45,192 nucleotides of DNA from Amycolatopsis palatopharyngis (lineage in GTDB: Bacteria > Actinomycetota > Actinomycetes > Mycobacteriales > Pseudonocardiaceae): NCBI RefSeq assembly GCF_003385185.1, contig NZ_PQHZ01000049.1, positions 1 through 45,192 on the forward strand, in the 5' to 3' direction. This document shows positions 33,956 to 41,962 of this stretch, piece by piece (position 1 is the first letter of the stretch; each line of letters opens with the position of its first letter). Position numbers and translations under genes: made by a program. The notes below the pieces were generated by a model. It did no database searches. It worked only from the letters and a program-made list of their open reading frames with translations, and had not been told where the DNA came from.

Positions 33956-34158
33956 GATGCACGCGGCGATGGGCGTTGGACCGATACCCACAATTCGGTA
34001 ACGGCTAAACCGACCGGCTGTCGCTCGTTGTACTGAATTTTCCCCCGGTGACGACACAGGGTGATTACCTGGCCAGGGCAAGGTCGCGAGTGACGGCCAG
34101 CCTCCCACCGGAACGCGGGCGGAAATCTGTCACCTCCCGCCGCTCCTATTGTGGAGAG

Positions 34159-35025
34159 GTGGCAGAACCGAGCAGCGCACCGACGAACGCAGGCCAGGAC
34201 CCGAAACCGTCTGAAGGAGTGATCAGCCCCCGAGTCGCGGCGTTCTTCGATCTCGACAAGACGATCATCGCGTCGTCGAGCGCGCTGGCCTTCAGCAAGC
34301 CACTGCTCCGGCAGGGCCTGATCAACCGGAGGGCCGCGCTGAAGAGCGCCTACGCGCAACTCGTGTTCTCGCTGGCCGGTGCCGACGCGGACAAGACCGA
34401 ACGGATGCGGGCGCAGATCTCCGCCCTGTGCGCCGGCTGGGACGTCGCGCAGGTGCGCTCGGTGGTCAACGAGACGTTGCACGACGTGGTCGACCCGCTC
34501 GTCTACGCCGAGGCCGCGGAACTCATCACCCAGCACAAGGCCGAAGGCCACGACGTGATCGTGCTGTCGGCGACGGGCGAGGAGGTGGTCACGCCGATCT
34601 CGGAGATGCTCGGCGCGACCCGCAGTGTGGCCACCCGAATGCACATCGTGGACGGCCGGTACTCCGGCGAAGTCGACTTCTACTGCTACGGCGAACAGAA
34701 GGCGGAAGCGGCGCGAGACCTCGCCGCGAAGCACGGCTACGACCTCTCGGCCTGCCACGCCTACACCGATTCGAGCACCGACATCCCACTACTCGAGGCG
34801 GTGGGCAGGCCGCACGCCGTCAATCCGGACCGGACGCTGCGCAGGCTGGCAACCGAACGCGACTGGCCCGTGCTCACGTTCTCCAACCCCGTGTCACTAC
34901 GCAGCCGGATTCCGACTCCTTCCGCGACCGCGATGGCCGTCGGCTTCGGTGTCGGCGCCGTCGCGGCCGCCGGGGCGACCTGGTTCGGGCTCTCCCGGCG
35001 GGCGAAGCGCGGCCGTCCGGAGTGA
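34159..35025 (+). CDS. HAD-IB family phosphatase (SerB-like, Rv3661 type)
   Basis: A 288-residue phosphohydrolase. Motif 1 is AAFFDLDKTIIASSSAL, with the nucleophile and acid/base aspartates in DLD; motif 2 is IVLSATGEEVVTP; the later motifs are YCYGEQKAEAA (Lys) and YTDSSTDIPLLEAVG. A helical cap covers about 40-140. The C-terminus carries a hydrophobic, Ala/Gly-rich helix (AMAVGFGVGAVAAAGATWFG) and a basic tail, suggesting membrane association. The start is taken at GTG 34159 (VAEPSS), just after GGAGAG, which is rather close; upstream alternatives lack better sites. It sits immediately before the Ms1-like RNA, as Rv3661 does in M. tuberculosis. The natural substrate is unknown. Confidence 0.88.
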   Translation: MAEPSSAPTNAGQDPKPSEGVISPRVAAFFDLDKTIIASSSALAFSKPLLRQGLINRRAALKSAYAQLVFSLAGADADKTERMRAQISALCAGWDVAQVRSVVNETLHDVVDPLVYAEAAELITQHKAEGHDVIVLSATGEEVVTPISEMLGATRSVATRMHIVDGRYSGEVDFYCYGEQKAEAARDLAAKHGYDLSACHAYTDSSTDIPLLEAVGRPHAVNPDRTLRRLATERDWPVLTFSNPVSLRSRIPTPSATAMAVGFGVGAVAAAGATWFGLSRRAKRGRPE

Positions 35026-35201
35026 GTTCGCCGCACCACGAACAGGACCTGCTCGCCCTGGGTGTGAGCACCGGCGGAGCGCGCCACCCACACGGCGGTA
35101 GGAACGGGCGCTTTTCGTTGCGACGAGCGCGAAACCGGTGACCCATGGCGTTCATCGGTCACCCACAACGAGCGTCTGTACCGGTGCACCCGTCCACCCT
35201 C
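35026..35201. other. HAD 3' region before the small RNA
   Basis: No gene. It holds an inverted repeat GGTGACC-N13-GGTCACC (35137-35163) framed by CGTTG/CAACG, about 110 bases past the HAD stop, which may terminate its transcript. Confidence 0.45.
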
Positions 35202-35230
35202 TTGAAGTGACGGCCATCACTGGGTAGAAA
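35202..35230 (+). promoter_or_regulatory. Sigma-A-type promoter of the Ms1-like RNA
   Basis: TTGAAG (35202-35207), a 17-base spacer, and TAGAAA (35225-35230). This is close to consensus with ideal spacing. The predicted start is near 35237. Confidence 0.7.
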
Positions 35231-35236
35231 GTAGGT

Positions 35237-35480
35237 GCGGACGTTTGATCGGCCAGGGAGCAGACAGAGGAGAAGTCTGGTCCACCCCGACAAATCTCCG
35301 TGCGCGGACACCGGGCACCCACGCGCAGCACGCCGCGGGAGGCTTGTCGTCAAGGGACTGCGTACCGGGACGCCGGACGCCGAGTCCAGGTAGGTACGAC
35401 TTACGTTGCACGCTTGGTAACCCGAGCGGTCCGCGCGAGCAGGCGGCGCCCGTCGACAGCAATGTCGACGGGCGCCGCCA
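35237..35480 (+). ncRNA. Structured small RNA, probable Ms1/MTS2823 6S-like homologue
   Basis: A transcription unit with no protein: a strong promoter, about 245 structured bases and a very strong terminator. Internal pairings visible by eye include CAGAC/GTCTG (around 35261-35279), a long irregular arm starting CGACAA-CTCC-GCGCGG and returning as CCGCGG-GAG-TTGTCG (around 35289-35355), and CGTACC-GGAC/GTCC-GGTACG (around 35366-35407). In M. tuberculosis the abundant RNA MTS2823 lies between Rv3661 and Rv3662c; here the left neighbour is the Rv3661-type HAD gene. Ms1 binds RNA polymerase core and is most abundant in stationary phase. Identification rests on synteny and structure, not on a sequence alignment. 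The unit is somewhat shorter than the ~300-nt Ms1. Confidence 0.7.
35442..35479 (+). terminator. Terminator of the Ms1-like RNA
   Basis: A perfect 17-bp stem GGCGGCGCCCGTCGACA and its complement around a GCAA tetraloop. It is one of the strongest hairpins in the window. No gene other than the small RNA ends here. Confidence 0.88.
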
Positions 35481-35497
35481 GCGTTATGTGGGGGTTC

Positions 35498-35557
35498 CTC
35501 CGATCAGGACCACTCCGATCAGGACCGCTCCAATCCGGACAGCTGCGATCCGGACGG
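35498..35557. repeat. Four tandem 15-base repeats
   Basis: CTCCGATCAGGACCA, CTCCGATCAGGACCG, CTCCAATCCGGACAG and CTGCGATCCGGACGG follow one another without gaps. Copies 1 and 2 differ by one base; copies 3 and 4 have diverged. They lie between the small-RNA terminator and nagZ. A plus-strand reading gives a pentapeptide-like string, which I consider a by-product. Confidence 0.85.
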
Positions 35558-35728
35558 GCGAGACGAATCCGTTATCCAGCCTGATTAGCCCGAACGGCAC
35601 AGTGAGCCGTTGACCGGACACAGGTACGTCAGTAGCTTCCCGATAACAGACGATTCACGTGAGAATATTTCGAGTCGTCTCGATCATCGCCGCATGCCTC
35701 ACGGCCGCGGCCAGACAGGGAGGCCGTC

Positions 35729-37588
35729 GTGACGACCCGCCATGCCCCGATCCGATCCCCGCGCCGGAGGCCCCATGCACTCGCCGTCTCACTCGCGGGT
35801 GTGCTCGCCCTCGGTGCCGTCGCAGGCAACGGTCCGGCCGCAGCCATGAGCGAGCGGCAGCCCGGCGCGGCGAATGTGGAAGCGAAGGCACAACAGTGGG
35901 CAGGGCACGTCCTGCGCGAACTCACGCTGGAACAGAAGGTCGGCCAGCTGTTCGTCGCGGACGTATGGGGGCAGTCCGCCGACGAGACCCACCAGGGCAA
36001 CCAGACCAAGTACGGCGTGGACACCCCCGCAGAGGTCGTCGCGAAGTACCAGGTCGGCGGGGTCATCTACTTCAACCACTCCGGCACGGACAACATCGAC
36101 ACACCGAGGCAGGTCGCCCGCCTGTCCAACGGGCTCCAGCTGGCCGCACTGCGCAGTGGTGCGCACCTGCCACTGATCGTTTCGGTGGACCAGGAAGGTG
36201 GCCGGGTCACCAGGATCGCCGACCAGGCGACGGAGTACCCGAGTGCGATGGCGCTCGGCGCGGGCCGCAGCGCGGAGGATGCCCGTACGGCCGCCGCGAT
36301 CAGCGGCGGCGAGTTGCGCGCGATGGGGATCGCGCAGAACTTCGCCCCCGACGCCGACGTCAACTCCAACCCACTCAACCCGATCATCGGCTCCCGGTCC
36401 TTCTCCGCCGATCCGGAGCTGGCGGGCAGGCTGGTCGCCGCACAGGTCGACGGCTACGAGAACGCCGGCGCACGCACGAGGACCGTCTCCACCGCGGCCA
36501 AGCACTTCCCGGGCCACGGCGACGCGGCCACCGACAGCCACACGGGCCTGCCGGTGATCGATCGCAGCGAGCAGGAGTGGCGCGCGACCGACCTGCCGCC
36601 GTTCCAGGCGGCCATCGAGGCGGGGGCGGACTCGATCATGACCGCGCACATCACCGTGCCCAGCCTCGATCCCTCCGGCGATCCGGCGACGCTGTCCAAG
36701 CCGATCATCACCGGGCTGTTGCGCGAGGAACTCGGTTACGAAGGCGTGGTGGTGACCGACTCGCTGCAGATGGCAGGCGTTCGGGAGATGTACTCCGACG
36801 CCGAGATCCCGGTGCGGGCACTCGAAGCAGGCGTGGACCAGATGCTGATGCCACCGGACCTCGGCGTCGCGATCGACGGCGTGCTGCAGGCCGTGCGCTC
36901 CGGGAGGCTGTCCGAACAGCGGATCGACGAGAGCGTGCGGCGGATCCTCGAACTCAAGTGGAAGCGCGGCATCCTGGCCAAGCCGATGGTCAACGAGCGG
37001 AACGTGGACCGGCAGGTCGGAACGCAGGAGAATCTCGCCACGATTCAGCGGATCACCGACCGGACCACCACGGTCCTGCGCAACGACGACGCGGTACTGC
37101 CGGTGCGCGAGAACCCCGGCAACGTGCTGGTGACCGGCTGGAACCGGCCCACCTATCCTGGCTACCCCGCCGAACCGGTCGAGGCACTCGCGGCGGCCAT
37201 CGGGCCATCGGCCACCGCACTGTCCACAGGAGGCAGTCCGGACGCCGCTGCCATCGAGAACGCCGTGCAGCGGGCAGGTGAGTCGGATCTGGTCGTGGTG
37301 CTGACGAACAACCTGCGGTCGAGCGGCGCGCAGCGGGACCTGCTGAACGAACTGCTGGCCACCGGGAAACCGGTCGTCGCGGTCGCCGTGCAGGAGCCGT
37401 ACGACCCCGGCTACGTCGATGCCCCCACCTGGATCGCCACCTATGACTGGCGCGCGGTCACCATGTCGGCACTGGCGAAGGTGCTCCTCGGCGAGATCGC
37501 GCCGCAGGGAAAGCTGCCGGTGGACATTCCGTCCGGCACGGGGCCCGGCACTGTCCTCTATCCCTTCGGCCACGGCCTGACCTGGTGA
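35729..37588 (+). CDS. nagZ: Secreted beta-N-acetylglucosaminidase NagZ (GH3)
   Basis: A 619-residue glycoside hydrolase family 3 enzyme that removes non-reducing terminal GlcNAc from peptidoglycan fragments. The signal region (RRRPHALAVSLAGVLALGAV) predicts export, as in the Bacillus enzyme. The family signature KHFPGHGDAATDSHTGLP (about residue 258) contains the catalytic His/Asp dyad, and the nucleophile Asp is in VVVTDSLQMAGV (about residue 343). A second alpha/beta/alpha domain (about 420-619) ends PFGHGLTW. The GTG start has GGGAGG five bases upstream. It is the first gene of a five-gene plus-strand cassette with namZ, an AmiE-like hydrolase, murR and murQ. Confidence 0.93.
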   Translation: MTTRHAPIRSPRRRPHALAVSLAGVLALGAVAGNGPAAAMSERQPGAANVEAKAQQWAGHVLRELTLEQKVGQLFVADVWGQSADETHQGNQTKYGVDTPAEVVAKYQVGGVIYFNHSGTDNIDTPRQVARLSNGLQLAALRSGAHLPLIVSVDQEGGRVTRIADQATEYPSAMALGAGRSAEDARTAAAISGGELRAMGIAQNFAPDADVNSNPLNPIIGSRSFSADPELAGRLVAAQVDGYENAGARTRTVSTAAKHFPGHGDAATDSHTGLPVIDRSEQEWRATDLPPFQAAIEAGADSIMTAHITVPSLDPSGDPATLSKPIITGLLREELGYEGVVVTDSLQMAGVREMYSDAEIPVRALEAGVDQMLMPPDLGVAIDGVLQAVRSGRLSEQRIDESVRRILELKWKRGILAKPMVNERNVDRQVGTQENLATIQRITDRTTTVLRNDDAVLPVRENPGNVLVTGWNRPTYPGYPAEPVEALAAAIGPSATALSTGGSPDAAAIENAVQRAGESDLVVVLTNNLRSSGAQRDLLNELLATGKPVVAVAVQEPYDPGYVDAPTWIATYDWRAVTMSALAKVLLGEIAPQGKLPVDIPSGTGPGTVLYPFGHGLTW

Positions 37589-37634
37589 GACCGCTGCAGG
37601 CCACGCATACTTCGAGCGTAGGGACGGGGCACGG

Positions 37635-38897
37635 ATGGCACTGAACAGAAGGCATTTCCTCGCGGCAGGCGCACTGGCGACACCCGCGCTGGCCGCGGGC
37701 TCACAGGTCTCCGCGACAGCTGACGAACACGGCGGGCGACGCGTCGCAACCGGCGCCGACCTGCTCGCCGCGCGAGGCTGGCGCGCGCTGGCCGGCCGTT
37801 CCGTCGGCGTCCTGTCCAACCCGACCGGGGTGCTGCACGGCGGCGAGCACATCGTCGACTCGCTGGTCGCCGCGGGCGTCCGCCCCGTGGCCGCCTTCGG
37901 GCCGGAGCACGGCTTCCGGGGCAGTGCACAGGCAGGTGGATCGGAGGGTGACTACACGGACCCGCGCACGGGAATCCCGGTGTACGACGCCTACGGCATC
38001 AGCGCCGACAAACTCGCCGGCATGCTGACCAAGGCCGGGGTGGACACCCTGGTGTTCGACATCGCCGACGTCGGTGCGCGGTTCTATACCTACATCTGGT
38101 CGATGTACACGGGAATGGTCGCCGCTTCCCGTACCGGGGCTTCGTTCGTGGTGCTGGACCGGCCGAACCCGGTGGGCGGCGCGGCGGCGGGCCCGATGCT
38201 GGATCCCGCGTTCGCTTCGGGTGTTGGCCGAAAGCCGATCGTGCAGCAGCACGGCATGACCGTTGGGGAGCTGGCTCGGTACTTCGATGCCGAGTTCCTC
38301 CCCGCCGACGGCGGAAGTCTCGGCGATCAGCTCGAGATCGTGCGGCTCCGGCACTGGCGAAGGGACACCGTCTTCGCAGACACCGGGCTGTACTGGGTTC
38401 CGCCGAGCCCGAACATGCCGACCCCGGACACCGCGCTGGTCTACCCGGGCACCTGCTTGTTCGAGGGCACGGTGCTCTCGGAGGGCAGGGGCACGACTCG
38501 CCCGTTCGAGACCATCGGCGCGCCGGGGATCGACTGGCGCTGGCGGGAGGAACTGACCGGCCTCGGACTGTCCGGAGTGGACTTCCGCGAGAACTACTAC
38601 GTGCCCACCTTCGGAAAGTTCGCCGGAAAGACCTGCGGCGGCGTCCAGCTCACGGTTACCGACCCCGCGGCCTTCGACGCCATCCACACTGCCGTGGCGA
38701 TGATCGTCACCGCGCGCCGGTTGCACCCGGACGTGTTCGCCTGGCGCCCGGACAACTTCATCGACAAGCTCAGCGGATCGACCCGGTTGCGGACGATGGT
38801 CGACGCCGGTGCGGGTGTGGACGAGATCGTCGGTTCGTGGCGGGACGAGCTCGCCGAGTTCACCAGCAGGCGCCGCAAGCACCTGCTCTACCGGTAA
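37635..38897 (+). CDS. namZ: Exo-beta-N-acetylmuramidase NamZ (DUF1343)
   Basis: A 420-residue DUF1343 protein. The Bacillus subtilis member (YbbC) cleaves terminal MurNAc from the non-reducing end of wall fragments. The N-terminus NRRHFLAAGALATPALAAG has the twin-arginine RRxFLA form, so export folded through Tat is likely. Conserved blocks are VGVLSNPTGV, FGPEHGFRG, PVYDAYG, DIADVGARFYTYIWSM and LDRPNPVGG, followed by the C-terminal WVPPSPNMPTPDTALVYPGT and EGTVLSEGRGTTRPFETIGA. It begins 46 bases after nagZ. NagZ and NamZ acting alternately would unwind the glycan strand into GlcNAc and MurNAc. Confidence 0.93.
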   Translation: MALNRRHFLAAGALATPALAAGSQVSATADEHGGRRVATGADLLAARGWRALAGRSVGVLSNPTGVLHGGEHIVDSLVAAGVRPVAAFGPEHGFRGSAQAGGSEGDYTDPRTGIPVYDAYGISADKLAGMLTKAGVDTLVFDIADVGARFYTYIWSMYTGMVAASRTGASFVVLDRPNPVGGAAAGPMLDPAFASGVGRKPIVQQHGMTVGELARYFDAEFLPADGGSLGDQLEIVRLRHWRRDTVFADTGLYWVPPSPNMPTPDTALVYPGTCLFEGTVLSEGRGTTRPFETIGAPGIDWRWREELTGLGLSGVDFRENYYVPTFGKFAGKTCGGVQLTVTDPAAFDAIHTAVAMIVTARRLHPDVFAWRPDNFIDKLSGSTRLRTMVDAGAGVDEIVGSWRDELAEFTSRRRKHLLYR

Positions 38898-38912
38898 GAC
38901 TCAGGGGGCGGT

Positions 38913-40658
38913 ATGCGGGCAAGGATTCTGGCGCTGTTCTCGATCGCGGCGCTGACCATGGCGGGAGCGGGTGCGGACGCGTTGGCCACCACCGATCACG
39001 ACAGCGACGCGGGCGGCCGGTTCGACCGGCCACAGCACGGCTTCGCCCCGGCGAACACCGTGCTGCGTCCGGCCTCACCGGAGGACGCGGGCCTCGACCC
39101 CGCCCCCATCCGCGCCGCCGAACAGCGACTCACCGAATGGACCCTGCCGGATCCCGCGAGCGGGCATCCCCTGTTCGCCGGGGCGGTGGGGCTGCAGGTC
39201 CACGACGGAAAGGTGGTCGAGCAGTTCAGTACCGGCTCGGCCGTGCGGTACTCCGACGGGGCCGGAACCGAACTCCCGCCCGCCGAGCAGGTACCGATGC
39301 GCGAGGACACCATCTTCGACCTCGCCTCCATCTCCAAACTCTTCACCTCGATCGCGGTAATGCAACTGGTCGAGCGGGCGGAGGTGGACGTGGACGCGCC
39401 GGTGGCGCGGTACCTGCCGGAGTTCGGGGTGAACGGCAAGGCCGGGATCACCGTGGAGCAGTTGCTCACCCACACCTCTGGTCTCGAACCCTTCCTGCCG
39501 CTGTGGCGGGACTGGCCGGACAAGGCTGCCCGGATCGCGGCGGTGATGGACGTCGCCCCGGTGGCCGAGCCGGGCAGCACCTACCGGTACTCCGACCTCA
39601 ACCTGATCACCCTCGGCGTGCTGGTCGAACGCCTCACCGGGGACACGCTGGACACGGTGGTGGCCGAGCGGATCACCGAACCGCTCGGCATGACCGACAC
39701 CGGGTACAACCCGCCTCCGGCCAAACTCGACCGGATCGCGGCGACAGAATTCCAGGGCAACCCGGACCGCGGAATGGTGCGCGGCCAGGTGCACGACGAG
39801 AACGCCTGGTCCCTCGGCGGAGTCGCGGGGCACGCAGGTGTGTTCTCCACGGCAGACGATCTCGCCGTACTCGGGCAGACAATCCTCAATGGTGGCAGTT
39901 ACGCCGGGCAGCGGATCCTGCGACCGCACACCGTGCGCTCGATGCTGACCGACTACAACGGGGAGTTCCCCGGCGACGCACACGGACTCGGGTTCGAACT
40001 CGACCAGATCTGGTACATGGGCGCGCTGACCTCACCCCGTACGGCGGGCCATACGGGATACACCGGTACCAGCCTGGTCATCGATCCCGGCTCCCGGTCG
40101 GTTGCCGTACTGCTCACCAACCGTGTGCATCCATCCCGGAACTGGGGATCGGTGAACCCTGCGCGCCAGGCATGGGCCACCGCCCTCGCCAGGGCGATGC
40201 GGGTCCGGCCAGCCCGAGGCGAGCAGGCGTGGTTCTCCGCCATCGGCGATGCCGGCTCGGCGACGCTGAGCACCGGGACGCTCGCCTCTCGTAGTCCTGT
40301 GCGGATCAGCTTCAACGCCTTTGTGGACTCCGAGACGACGGATCCGCTCACGCTGGAGATCAGCGCGAACGACGGCGCGTGGGAGTCTGTCCCGCTGCGC
40401 GCGACCGGTCCCGGTGCGCCGAATGGTGAGGTCGACAGGCTGTCCGGGACTGGGCACAGACAGTGGTGGACAGTCAGGGCCCAACTCCCCCAAATGGAGC
40501 AATTCTCGCTCCGCTGGCATTACAGGACTGACACGAGATACACGGGGCGTGGCGTATACGTGGATGCTGTGAGTGTGGCCGACCGCCACGGCACGCTCGT
40601 CGACGGCGAACGCGACCCCAGCTCACTCGTCGCGCACGGTTGGTCACTGACTTCGTGA
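38913..40658 (+). CDS. Secreted serine beta-lactamase-family hydrolase (AmiE-like) with extra C-terminal domain
   Basis: A 581-residue exported hydrolase. The signal peptide MRARILALFSIAALTMAGAG is followed by the beta-lactamase/penicillin-binding fold: SxxK as Ser139-Ile-Ser-Lys142, the YxN-type motif in YRYSDLN, and the HTG motif in AGHTGYTG. The same position in the Bacillus cassette is filled by AmiE, an N-acetylmuramoyl-L-alanine amidase of this fold, so peptide removal from MurNAc is the likely role. Residues about 440-581 form an additional beta-rich domain (VRISFNAFVDSETTDPLTLE, QFSLRWHYRTDTRYTGRGVY), possibly carbohydrate or wall binding, absent from the short Bacillus enzyme as I remember it. 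It starts 15 bases after namZ. Confidence 0.87.
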   Translation: MRARILALFSIAALTMAGAGADALATTDHDSDAGGRFDRPQHGFAPANTVLRPASPEDAGLDPAPIRAAEQRLTEWTLPDPASGHPLFAGAVGLQVHDGKVVEQFSTGSAVRYSDGAGTELPPAEQVPMREDTIFDLASISKLFTSIAVMQLVERAEVDVDAPVARYLPEFGVNGKAGITVEQLLTHTSGLEPFLPLWRDWPDKAARIAAVMDVAPVAEPGSTYRYSDLNLITLGVLVERLTGDTLDTVVAERITEPLGMTDTGYNPPPAKLDRIAATEFQGNPDRGMVRGQVHDENAWSLGGVAGHAGVFSTADDLAVLGQTILNGGSYAGQRILRPHTVRSMLTDYNGEFPGDAHGLGFELDQIWYMGALTSPRTAGHTGYTGTSLVIDPGSRSVAVLLTNRVHPSRNWGSVNPARQAWATALARAMRVRPARGEQAWFSAIGDAGSATLSTGTLASRSPVRISFNAFVDSETTDPLTLEISANDGAWESVPLRATGPGAPNGEVDRLSGTGHRQWWTVRAQLPQMEQFSLRWHYRTDTRYTGRGVYVDAVSVADRHGTLVDGERDPSSLVAHGWSLTS

Positions 40659-40706
40659 ACAGCGCTACCGGCATCCCTTGCGGGAGGGTCGATAAGTTGC
40701 AGAGTC

Positions 40707-40745
40707 GTTAGCGGCGAGTGGTTAACGGCAGCAACCTGGTTAGCG
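40707..40745. promoter_or_regulatory. Three GTTAxCG repeats upstream of murR
   Basis: GTTAGCG (40707-40713), GTTAACG (40721-40727) and GTTAGCG (40739-40745) lie in the same orientation in the 177-base gap before murR. They are candidate MurR operator half-sites by position; the central copy includes the palindrome GTTAAC. Confidence 0.4.
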
Positions 40746-40835
40746 ACTTTCTGAACAACCAGCAAGCCGCTACTACGACGTGGGAACACGGTCGGGTTGC
40801 GATCTACCCGAAAGGCGTGGGTAACCTTGTCGCAA

Positions 40836-41846
40836 ATGCCTACAGTTAGTAAATTTCCGGCGATGGACGCGGAAGCAGCGGACGAGACGACTTCGGTGAG
40901 CCCGGACGAGGGCACCGAAGCCGCCGAGGCGTCCGCTCGTGAGGCCGACTCCTCGCCGCTGGTCCGGATCCGCTCCCTGCTCCCCGGCCTCGCCCGGGCG
41001 GAGCAGCGAGTGGCCAAGGTCGTACTCGAGGATCCCTCCTCGGTCGCGCGGCGCAGCATCACTGAGGTCGCGCTGGCCGCGAACACCAGCGAGACCACGG
41101 TCACCCGGTTCTGCAAGGCGATCGGGGTCGGCGGGTATCCGCAGCTGCGGATCTCGCTCGCCGCCGACACTGCCCGCTCGGAAGCGCGATCCTCCCGCAG
41201 CTTCGGTGGAGAGATCGCCACCGACGACGACCTGGCCTCGGTCGTGAGCAAGGTCAGCTACGCCGATGCGCGAGCCGTCGAGGAGACCGCCGACCAGCTC
41301 GACATCCCGTCGCTGCAGCAGGTGATCGAGGCGCTGGCGGGCGCGGGCCGGGTGGACGTCTACGGCGTCGGTGCGAGTGCCTTCGTCGCGGCCGACCTGC
41401 AGCAGAAACTGCACCGGATCGGCCGGATCAGCTTCGCCTGGTCAGACACGCACATCATGCTGACCTCGGCCGCGGTCCTCAGCCCCGGCGATGTCGCCGT
41501 GGGAATTTCACACACCGGCGCCACCACCGACACGGTGGAGGCCCTGCGAGTAGCCAGGGAGCACGGTGCGGTCACCGTCGCACTGACGAACTTCCCCCGC
41601 TCGCCCATCACCGAGGTCGCCGACCATGTGATCACCACGGCGGCCAGGGAGACCACGTTCCGCTCCGGTGCGACGGCGAGCAGGATCGCCCAGCTGACCG
41701 TCATCGACTGCCTGTTCATCGGGGTCGCGCAGCAGCACATGGATGCGGCTGTCAACGCCCTGGACGCGACCCGGGACGCTGTGGGGGCGCACCGGCTGGG
41801 CGTCCGTCCCGACGGCAGGCGACGCCCACGGGAAACCGGGAAGTGA
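40836..41846 (+). CDS. murR: MurR/RpiR-family regulator of the MurNAc cassette
   Basis: A 336-residue regulator. After an acidic, Ala/Glu-rich N-terminal tail (to about 45) comes the RpiR helix-turn-helix (RSLLPGLARAEQRVAKVVLE, SITEVALAANTSETTVTRFC) and a SIS domain (GRVDVYGVGASAFVAADLQQ, GDVAVGISHTGATTDTVEAL, SPITEVADHVITT). In MurR proteins the SIS domain binds MurNAc-6-phosphate, the MurQ substrate. The start is uncertain: ATG 40836 and 40863 both lack a good ribosome site, so the mRNA may be leaderless. The stop overlaps a possible murQ GTG as GTGA. It probably controls murQ and perhaps the three upstream hydrolases. Confidence 0.88.
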   Translation: MPTVSKFPAMDAEAADETTSVSPDEGTEAAEASAREADSSPLVRIRSLLPGLARAEQRVAKVVLEDPSSVARRSITEVALAANTSETTVTRFCKAIGVGGYPQLRISLAADTARSEARSSRSFGGEIATDDDLASVVSKVSYADARAVEETADQLDIPSLQQVIEALAGAGRVDVYGVGASAFVAADLQQKLHRIGRISFAWSDTHIMLTSAAVLSPGDVAVGISHTGATTDTVEALRVAREHGAVTVALTNFPRSPITEVADHVITTAARETTFRSGATASRIAQLTVIDCLFIGVAQQHMDAAVNALDATRDAVGAHRLGVRPDGRRRPRETGK

Positions 41847-41962
41847 CCGATAGCTCGCGGCGGAGACCGCTGGACCTCGACGGCAACCACGCCGCCGGGG
41901 GTGATGCACGCGCCGGGACATCGCATGCCGTCTCGACGCCGATGAGAACTGTGAGGCGCATC

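Larger units (their letters stand above)
33647..34158. other. Divergent promoter region between tad operon and HAD gene
   Basis: 512 bases without a gene. It contains a strong hairpin (33855-33888), a run of overlapping short inverted repeats (33908-33940) and a good promoter pointing right (33928-33955). A (C/G)-homopolymer-rich stretch at 33836-33910 gives the region strong structure. The frames that read across it have no ribosome sites or family features. Confidence 0.6.

Noticed and set aside
35498..35557. Tandem 15-mers as replication iterons or a CRISPR array
   Set aside because: No spacers, no replication initiator or Cas gene, and copies abut directly.
35245..35613. Plus-strand open frames giving a pentapeptide-repeat-like string after the small RNA
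   Set aside because: They cross the 17-bp terminator stem and read the 15-base DNA repeats; there is no ribosome site and no conserved start.
41843..41962. N-terminal 40-residue extension of MurQ from a GTG overlapping murR
   Set aside because: The extension is low-complexity and absent from the normal MurQ length; a better ribosome site precedes ATG 41963. The GTGA overlap keeps it possible.
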